In this document: one piece after another, positions 1 to 4,651 of the stretch | How positions within the stretch are numbered: the first letter of the stretch is position 1 | How the letters are laid out: the number at the start of each line of letters is the position of its first letter | DNA from: Clostridia bacterium | GTDB lineage: Bacteria; UBA6262; WVXT01; JAUXBS01 | Direction of reading: 5' to 3' | DNA length: 6,630 nucleotides | Assembly: GCA_030619245.1 (NCBI GenBank) | Contig: JAUXBS010000065.1 | Span: 1-6,630, forward strand | Program-made: the position numbers and the translations under genes | Notes under the pieces: generated by a model | Told to the model about the DNA's origin: nothing | The model's input: the letters and a program-made list of their open reading frames with translations, nothing else | Databases searched by the model: none

Positions 1-1428
1 CGCATACCCGGGATTTATTCTTATTACCCTGTCAAAATCAACTATTGCCCTGTCAATAATTCCCTGCTTCATATAGGCGATACCACGGTTATTCAAGGGT
101 ACTACCAAATCCGCATTCACCTTCAAAACCTCAGACCACAAGGTTATGCCATCCTTCCATTCCGCATTACGTTTCAGCGTGAGCATTGAAAACATAATGA
201 CTATCACAGCCAGGAAAACCGGCAGAACATTCCTGCGAAACCCGGCAGGAGCCCATTTAAACAATAACATCACTGCCGCGGCAAGCAGGCCCAGCCCCGG
301 AAGGTAAAGCCTGTGTTCGTTCATTATGATTTGAAGCGGCAATACGGTGGAGGTCGGTATCAGGATGATAAAAAACCATAGAATAAAGAATGAAACCTTT
401 TTTGATGTCCTTGATATTTTTATGCTGAATAATATAACCAGCGCTATTATACAAAAAGCGCCTATTACCCTGAGATCAACAACACTCTTTGACAGGGGAA
501 AACAATGGTATATTGAAAGGCCTTCCGGAAATATAATCAATTTCAGGTATTCAATAAACACCCTGAATTGGGTTATTAAATAGCTGAACATACCTGCCCT
601 GTCAGGGGAATGAAATTCCTTAAATACTCCCTGGGCAAACACCCTGACAATCAAATACAGCAGTGTGACCAGGATGAACGGCGAATGATACTTCCTGAGG
701 TTCTTAAGAATACTGCTCTTCCTGAAATCCGAGATAAAATACCAGTCCGCAAGCATCAGTACCAGGGGCAGTGTAATGGCATTTTCCTTGCTCATAAGAG
801 CCAGTATGTACGCAGCCACTGAAAACAACAGCCAGCCCGGCTTTGCTCCTGACAGGCATTTAATAAAGAATATCACAGCCAGCAGGTAAAAAAACGCCGC
901 CAGGATAACAGACCTCTGCCAGATATAATTAACGGCCTCCGTGTTCACGGGGTGAACGGCAAACAACAGGGAAATAAAGAATGCCGGTAAAAATACATCC
1001 CCTTCTTCCGGGAGCGTTTTTTTTAAAGGCGCTTCCGCGCCGTACAGCATGATAATAAGCACGTACACCAGCACTGCGCAGGCAGTATGAAACAATATAT
1101 TTACCGTATGATACCCGGCAACATCAAGCCCGCCTAACTTATAGTTCAAAGCAAAGGAAGTCATTACCAGGGGCCTGTACGCGGTTTTTAATACCTCGGA
1201 AGCCCCCGCTGACTTTAAAGGGCCGGTAAAGAATAATGGTATGTTTCTTACATCCCTTATGAAACTGTTCTTTACTATAGTACTGTTATCGTCATAATTA
1301 AAGTCATTGTTTAAGGTGTTGGAATAGACAGCGAGCGACAGGAGGATTATCAGTATAACCTGATAATATTTTATCCTTCCCGGCTTGCCGGAACCTGATG
1401 TTATTCCTGTGTTTTTTTCTTTATTCAT
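1..1428 (-). CDS. TMTC-like (GT105-type) multi-spanning membrane glycosyltransferase with C-terminal TPR, partial (3' end beyond window)
   Basis: The frame is open for 476 codons with no stop and leaves the window at position 1, so the C-terminus is missing. The N-terminal membrane segment is at about residues 20-36. It is followed by a loop with FNYDDNSTI (Asp46-Asp47), the place of the acidic pair in GT-C-fold transferases. Further motifs are YRPLVMTSFALNY (84-96), GYHTVNILFH (105-114), HPVNTEAVNYIWQRS (159-173), SKENAITLPL (213-222) and NEHRLYLPGLG (370-380). Many hydrophobic segments lie between them. This pattern matches the TMTC family (membrane O-mannosyltransferases with TPRs, CAZy GT105 in animals) and its common bacterial relatives. 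A first TPR occupies about residues 442-475 (NNRGIAYMKQG, then a second helix ending INPGYA), and more repeats probably follow. The start is the only sensible one: an in-frame TAA lies two codons upstream. No Shine-Dalgarno site is visible. Donor and acceptor are unknown. Adjacency to the pilin gene makes pilin glycosylation a hypothesis only. Confidence 0.82.
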   Translation of the reverse strand, partial: MNKEKNTGITSGSGKPGRIKYYQVILIILLSLAVYSNTLNNDFNYDDNSTIVKNSFIRDVRNIPLFFTGPLKSAGASEVLKTAYRPLVMTSFALNYKLGGLDVAGYHTVNILFHTACAVLVYVLIIMLYGAEAPLKKTLPEEGDVFLPAFFISLLFAVHPVNTEAVNYIWQRSVILAAFFYLLAVIFFIKCLSGAKPGWLLFSVAAYILALMSKENAITLPLVLMLADWYFISDFRKSSILKNLRKYHSPFILVTLLYLIVRVFAQGVFKEFHSPDRAGMFSYLITQFRVFIEYLKLIIFPEGLSIYHCFPLSKSVVDLRVIGAFCIIALVILFSIKISRTSKKVSFFILWFFIILIPTSTVLPLQIIMNEHRLYLPGLGLLAAAVMLLFKWAPAGFRRNVLPVFLAVIVIMFSMLTLKRNAEWKDGITLWSEVLKVNADLVVPLNNRGIAYMKQGIIDRAIVDFDRVIRINPGYA

Positions 1429-1436
1429 TATTTAAC

Positions 1437-1442
1437 ATTATA
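1437..1442 (-). promoter_or_regulatory. Possible -10 box for a leaderless transcript of the TMTC-like gene
   Basis: On the minus strand a perfect TATAAT ends 8 nt before the ATG at 1428. Transcription would then begin at or next to the start codon, which would fit the absence of any Shine-Dalgarno site. No good -35 hexamer is found at 16-18 nt; TTGTTT at 1464-1469 is about 21 nt away. The surroundings are very A/T-rich, so a chance match is quite possible. Confidence 0.3.
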
Positions 1443-1469
1443 ACATATATTATCATTCATATAAAACAA

Positions 1470-1483
1470 GAAAATGCGGACAG
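1470..1483. repeat. 14-bp direct repeat, copy 1
   Basis: GAAAATGCGGACAG on the plus strand is identical to the copy at 1520-1533, with start points exactly 50 bp apart. It lies in the noncoding spacer upstream of the TMTC-like gene. The matching stops at once on both sides. Its origin is unknown. Short G/C-core motifs with A/T tails like this occur in REP-type dispersed elements, but one window cannot show whether it is genome-wide. Confidence 0.75.
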
Positions 1484-1519
1484 GAATAAGGCTAAGAAAG
1501 GTTAAAATATTTGAGAAGG

Positions 1520-1533
1520 GAAAATGCGGACAG
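1520..1533. repeat. 14-bp direct repeat, copy 2, abutting the hairpin
   Basis: This is the second exact copy of GAAAATGCGGACAG. Its last three bases (CAG) coincide with the outer edge of the inverted repeat at 1531-1624, so the repeat and the hairpin may belong to one element. Copy 1 has no comparable hairpin beside it. Confidence 0.75.
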
Positions 1534-1624
1534 AAAAATAGGTTGACGGTCATTAAGCGAATATAATTCATAATAATTCCAAGCATTGCTTCGCTTTGTT
1601 AACTCATCAACCTATTTTTTCCTG
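1531..1624 (-). terminator. Imperfect inverted repeat downstream of the pilin gene; candidate rho-independent terminator or small palindromic element
   Basis: Thirteen bases AAAAATAGGTTGA (1534-1546) pair exactly with TCAACCTATTTTT (1607-1619). After an asymmetric internal loop, AAGCGA (1555-1560) pairs with TCGCTT (1591-1596). CAG/CTG at the outermost edges extends the pairing with a 2-nt bulge. Read from the pilin strand, the stem begins about 10 nt after the pilin stop and ends in UAUUUUU, as a terminator would. The loop is long and the stem is A/U-rich, so efficiency is uncertain. A-tract and T-tract symmetry would let it work in both directions. It could instead be a REP- or MITE-like palindrome. 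Confidence 0.55.
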
Positions 1625-1629
1625 TTAAC

Positions 1630-2064
1630 TTACCAGGCTGAAAATCTTACACCTTTGGTGTCGGTACCATCCACGTTCACCATCACATCACCGGTTGTCG
1701 TGCTGTACATCCAGCCAGTGGTACTATCCGGAACTGAACCAAGCGTTTCAGTAGCCGTATTATCTCCCCCGTAGCCACCCATGACTTTCCTTATAGGAAT
1801 TTCGCTCAGGTACTTTGCTGCGCTTGCTGCATCATCCAGGATTGAACACATGCCTGCCAGTGTAGCCGGCCAGAGACCTTCGTTGTCAGCATAGTAAATA
1901 CTGAGAGCGCTCCTGATTGCTCCGAGTTTTCCCTTCGTTGCGCCTTCATTTGATTTCCTGATCAGGTTGGCAAAGCGAGGCATTGCCACCGCGGCAAGAA
2001 TACCGATGATTGCAACAACGATCATCAACTCGATCAACGTAAAACCTTTGTTATTCCTCTTCAT
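1630..2064 (-). CDS. Type IV pilin / GspG-like prepilin, probable pilus subunit
   Basis: This 144-residue protein has a class III signal peptide: the short basic leader MKRNNKG, cleavage after Gly7, Phe at mature +1 and Glu at mature +5 (residue 12). A hydrophobic helix runs to about residue 27 (AIIGILAAVAMP). A prepilin peptidase, not encoded here, would cut and N-methylate it. The helix continues through RKSNEGATKGKLGAIRSALS, then YYADNEGLWP opens the globular domain. The C-terminus (GWMYSTTTGDVMVNVDG, ending in Trp144) resembles the beta-sheet ending of GspG-type major pseudopilins. Only one Cys (73) is present, so the C-terminal disulfide loop of classical PilA is absent. Residues 103-136 carry 13 Ser/Thr. 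PilT and PilC upstream, its own strong promoter and a near-perfect Shine-Dalgarno site favour an abundant type IV pilus subunit over a minor pseudopilin. The subtype name is left open. Confidence 0.9.
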   Translation of the reverse strand: MKRNNKGFTLIELMIVVAIIGILAAVAMPRFANLIRKSNEGATKGKLGAIRSALSIYYADNEGLWPATLAGMCSILDDAASAAKYLSEIPIRKVMGGYGGDNTATETLGSVPDSTTGWMYSTTTGDVMVNVDGTDTKGVRFSAW

Positions 2065-2084
2065 TTTGTTTCACCTCCTTTCAT
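2061..2084 (-). CDS. Possible seven-codon upstream ORF in the pilin leader
   Basis: ATG at 2084 opens a frame encoding MKGGETK. It closes with a TGA that overlaps the pilin start codon in an ATGA junction. The uORF contains the pilin Shine-Dalgarno site within its codons 2-5. A weak AGGA lies 4 nt before its own ATG. It could couple or compete with pilin initiation, but an ORF this short can arise by chance and nothing here shows that it is translated. Confidence 0.2.
   Translation of the reverse strand: MKGGETK
2071..2080 (-). promoter_or_regulatory. Very strong ribosome binding site of the pilin gene
   Basis: AAGGAGGTGA on the minus strand is complementary to essentially the whole anti-Shine-Dalgarno tail of 16S rRNA. 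It ends 6 nt before the pilin ATG. It is clearly stronger than the sites before pilB, pilT and pilC, fitting high production of the structural subunit, and it fixes the pilin start. Confidence 0.9.
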
Positions 2085-2095
2085 TTTTTCCTACA

Positions 2096-2109
2096 CAGGC
2101 TTATGCCTG
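2096..2109 (-). other. Hairpin at the predicted 5' end of the pilin mRNA
   Basis: CAGGC and GCCTG form a perfect 5-bp stem around the loop ATAA. The predicted transcription start is near 2113-2116, so the hairpin would sit within a few nucleotides of the 5' end. Such structures can protect mRNA from 5'-dependent decay, as known for ompA-type leaders. Whether it does so here is inference. Confidence 0.5.
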
Positions 2110-2121
2110 CTTTCAATATAA

Positions 2122-2150
2122 ATTCTATCACAGGATACCTGAATAGTCAA
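2122..2150 (-). promoter_or_regulatory. Sigma70-type promoter of the pilin gene
   Basis: On the minus strand, -35 TTGACT (2150-2145) and -10 TAGAAT (2127-2122) each match the consensus at 5 of 6 positions and are separated by exactly 17 nt. An A7 tract at 2155-2161 just upstream could act as an UP element. The promoter starts 19 nt after the pilC stop and precedes the pilin gene by about 50 nt of leader. The spacer holds the palindrome CAGG-ATA-CCTG (2131-2141, plus-strand reading), a possible operator. No sigma54 GG-N10-GC pattern was seen, unlike pilA of Pseudomonas. Confidence 0.8.
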
Positions 2151-2168
2151 GTAATTTTTTTGTAACAC

Positions 2169-3377
2169 CTACATATCTCCCGCCATTTCTCCCATCTGGA
2201 ACATCGGCAGGAACAATGCCACGACCATCCCCCCGACAACTATACCAAGCACCACTATAATAATCGGCTCAATCATTGCAGTTAAGCCATCCACCGCCTG
2301 GTCAACTTCCGTATCATAAAAATCAGCTATTTTCGCAAGCATCGTATCCAGGTTACCGGTCTCCTCCCCCACTGATATCATTTGCGTAACCATGGGGGGG
2401 AATACTCCGCTCTTCTTTAACGGGTCTGAAATTCTTTCCCCTTCCCTTATGCTTTCCTTCGCATCGTTTATCGCAATTTCAAGAACCTTGTTCCCGGCTG
2501 TCTTCGCAACTGTCTCAAGAGCCTGAAGTATGGGAACCCCGCTTTTTATGAGGGTACCGAACGTCCTGGTGAATTTAGCAACGGCAACTTTTTTCAGCAG
2601 CATCCCGAAAACCGGCAGTTTCAGCATGAAACTGTCTATTTGAAACGCCCCTTTATCTGTTTTCTTGTACGCCCTCAATCCGAATACTCCGCCAACCCCC
2701 ATTAGTATTATTAACGGCAGGGCTTTAATGAAATTCTCGCTGACAGATACCAGAATCCTGGTAGGAAGCGGCAATTCCTGCCCGAACCCCCCAAACATTA
2801 TAGAGAACTTCGGGACAACCACAGCAAGCACGAAACCGACTATGCCGAACATGGCAATCATAATCACTACAGGATAAGACATCGCGGATTTTATCTGTCC
2901 CTGCAGTTTTTGCGCGGACTCCATATACTCCGACAGCCGTTGAAGGATAACGTCAAGAATACCGCCGACCTCACCCGCCCTTACCATGCTGACGTAAAGG
3001 GTCGTGAACACTTTAGGGTGTTTTTCCATCGCATCGGCTATGGTAATTCCTGATTCTATGTCCTCCCTTATCTTGCCTATAACTTCCTTAAAAGGAGGGC
3101 TGTCTATCTGGTCATACATTATTGACAGCGATTGGACTATGGGTACACCTGAATTGACCAGCGTTGAAAGCTGCCTGCTGAATATAACGATATCCTTTCT
3201 TTTGACTTTAGGCTTCAACAGTTGAAACTTCCCGCCCCCGCCTTTGGTCTCGGATATTTCAAGTATAATGAATTTCTGTTCCCTGAGCTTGGTGACCACC
3301 GACTGCTGGTCCGCGGCTTCAAGCGTACCTTCCAGGACATTTCCCTGGACGCTTCTTACCTTATACGCATATTTCAT
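2169..3377 (-). CDS. pilC: Type IV pilus inner-membrane platform protein PilC (GspF family)
   Basis: At 402 residues this is full length for the family. It has an N-terminal cytoplasmic segment (MKYAYKVRSVQGNVLEGTLEA) and two T2SSF repeats at about residues 67-190 and 270-392. The repeats are marked by the parallel motifs RQLSTLVNSGVPIVQSL and RTFGTLIKSGVPILQAL, and by AGEVGG (134-139) and GEETGNLD (337-344). Membrane segments lie at about 168-190, 217-236 and 368-391. PilC is the polytopic platform on which PilB and PilT act to insert or remove pilins at the fibre base. AGGAG lies 6 nt before the ATG. The gene follows pilT by 80 nt and is followed by the pilin promoter. A C7 run in codons for FPP (near 2394-2400) keeps the frame. 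A GspF of a type II secretion system is the alternative, disfavoured by the neighbouring pilT. Confidence 0.95.
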   Translation of the reverse strand: MKYAYKVRSVQGNVLEGTLEAADQQSVVTKLREQKFIILEISETKGGGGKFQLLKPKVKRKDIVIFSRQLSTLVNSGVPIVQSLSIMYDQIDSPPFKEVIGKIREDIESGITIADAMEKHPKVFTTLYVSMVRAGEVGGILDVILQRLSEYMESAQKLQGQIKSAMSYPVVIMIAMFGIVGFVLAVVVPKFSIMFGGFGQELPLPTRILVSVSENFIKALPLIILMGVGGVFGLRAYKKTDKGAFQIDSFMLKLPVFGMLLKKVAVAKFTRTFGTLIKSGVPILQALETVAKTAGNKVLEIAINDAKESIREGERISDPLKKSGVFPPMVTQMISVGEETGNLDTMLAKIADFYDTEVDQAVDGLTAMIEPIIIVVLGIVVGGMVVALFLPMFQMGEMAGDM

Positions 3378-3457
3378 TTTTATCTCCTGCTATACGGATT
3401 TATACAAACTTAGCGCCCCATTTGGACCGCAATGGAATATTTCATGAACACACCTGT

Positions 3458-4570
3458 TTATTTCTTGCCGTACCCGCTATTCTGCCCGCCAATACCGCCG
3501 GGTACCTTCCCCCCTCCCTTGAACAGCCTGTCCAGTTCCTCGGGGTCGGAGCTCTGGGCTATTGCCTGCGCGTAAGTGATAAGGTTTTTCGTTGTTAACT
3601 CATACAAGCTTAAATTCATCGTCTGCATTCCGTACCTCCCGCCTGACTGCATAGCCGTTGGTATCTGTTCTGATTTCATGTCGCGTATCATGTTTCTTAT
3701 ACCGGGAGTCATCTTCAGTATCTCTATAGCCATACACCTGCCCTGCCCGCTCGCCTTTGAAAGAAGCCGCTGGGACAGAACGCCTTCAAGCACAAAAGAC
3801 AGCTGTGAACGAATCTGCGACTGCTGGTGCGGGGGGAAAACATCTATTACCCTGTTTATTGACTGAATGGCATCAATGGTATGCAGGGTCGCAAAAACAA
3901 GGTGTCCTGTTTCCGCTATGGTCAGGGTAGCTTCTATCGTTTCCAAATCACGCATTTCCCCTATCAATATTATGTCAGGGTCCTGACGGAGGACGTGCTT
4001 CAAGGCAATTTTAAAACTATCGGTATCCGCTCCGATTTCTCTCTGGTTTACCACGCATTTCTTATGATGATGCACGTATTCAATAGGGTCCTCTATCGTA
4101 ACAATATGGCTTGTCCTGTTCTCATTAAGGTAGTTTATCATTGAAGCAAGGGTCGTGGACTTCCCTGAACCTGTAGGGCCGGTAACCAGGACGAGGCCTG
4201 AATGCAGTTTCATGAAATCATAAATGACCGCAGGCAGTCCCAGTTGTTCAAAAGTCATGAAATAATTGGGCACCGCCCTCAATGAAGCGCCAACCACTCC
4301 CCTCTGCCTGAAAACGTTCATTCTGACCCTGCCAATGCCCTTGAGCCCGAACGACAGGTCAAGTTCATTATGGGATTCAAAGTGGCTCTTCTGCTTATCC
4401 GAAAGCAGGCTGTAAATCAGGTTCTGGCATTGTTCCCTGGTAAGCTTCTCATACTCCGTTGGAATGAGCTCCCCGTCTATTCTTAATACCGGAGCGCTGT
4501 TTACCGTCAGGTGCAGGTCCGAGGCGTTTTTTTTCATCATCATTTCCAGCAGTTCACTGATCGTTACCAT
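3458..4570 (-). CDS. pilT: Type IV pilus retraction ATPase PilT
   Basis: This 370-residue hexameric ATPase, found in the cytoplasm at the pilus base, would power pilus disassembly and twitching. It has the N-terminal PAS-like domain of the family (ASDLHLTVNSAPVLRIDG, about 16-33). Walker A is GPTGSGKST (131-139), the Asp box VTIEDPIEY (157-165), Walker B DIILIGEMRD (199-208, catalytic Glu205) and the His box TGHLVFATLHT (221-231). GIRNMIRD (290-297) corresponds to the AIRNLIRE signature typical of PilT and needed for retraction. This separates it from PilB. The C-terminal tail (352-370) is Gly-rich and looks disordered. GGAG lies 6 nt before the ATG, with a second AGGAG a few nt further upstream. 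An A8 run covers codons 13-15. The gene starts 81 nt after pilB. Confidence 0.96.
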   Translation of the reverse strand: MVTISELLEMMMKKNASDLHLTVNSAPVLRIDGELIPTEYEKLTREQCQNLIYSLLSDKQKSHFESHNELDLSFGLKGIGRVRMNVFRQRGVVGASLRAVPNYFMTFEQLGLPAVIYDFMKLHSGLVLVTGPTGSGKSTTLASMINYLNENRTSHIVTIEDPIEYVHHHKKCVVNQREIGADTDSFKIALKHVLRQDPDIILIGEMRDLETIEATLTIAETGHLVFATLHTIDAIQSINRVIDVFPPHQQSQIRSQLSFVLEGVLSQRLLSKASGQGRCMAIEILKMTPGIRNMIRDMKSEQIPTAMQSGGRYGMQTMNLSLYELTTKNLITYAQAIAQSSDPEELDRLFKGGGKVPGGIGGQNSGYGKK

Positions 4571-4651
4571 AAAGTTCTCCTTTACTCCTGTATTATCGGT
4601 TTACTTTTTATTTCCTGAAATTCTGGCTCTTCACCGGTATCTGTGGGGCGG

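Noticed and set aside
347..822. Plus-strand ORFs of 78 and 70 codons at 347-583 and 610-822
   Set aside because: The minus strand is continuously open from 1428 to 1 with clear TMTC-like motifs through this stretch, so these are shadows.
1470..1533. Possible minimal CRISPR-like pair (14-bp repeats with a 36-bp spacer)
   Set aside because: The repeats are too short, there are only two units, and there are no cas genes, so an interspersed-repeat explanation is better.
1586..1774. Plus-strand ORF beginning in the pilin/TMTC spacer
   Set aside because: Most of it is antisense to the pilin 3' end, there is no Shine-Dalgarno site, and the protein is unremarkable.
2393..2400. C7 run in pilC as a frameshift or assembly error
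   Set aside because: The frame continues through it into the second T2SSF domain with conserved motifs on both sides, so it is simply Phe-Pro-Pro codons.
3418..3435. CCATT...AATGG inverted repeat in the pilT-pilC gap as a terminator
   Set aside because: The stem is only 5 bp and no U-tract follows. The gap looks like an ordinary intra-operon spacer.
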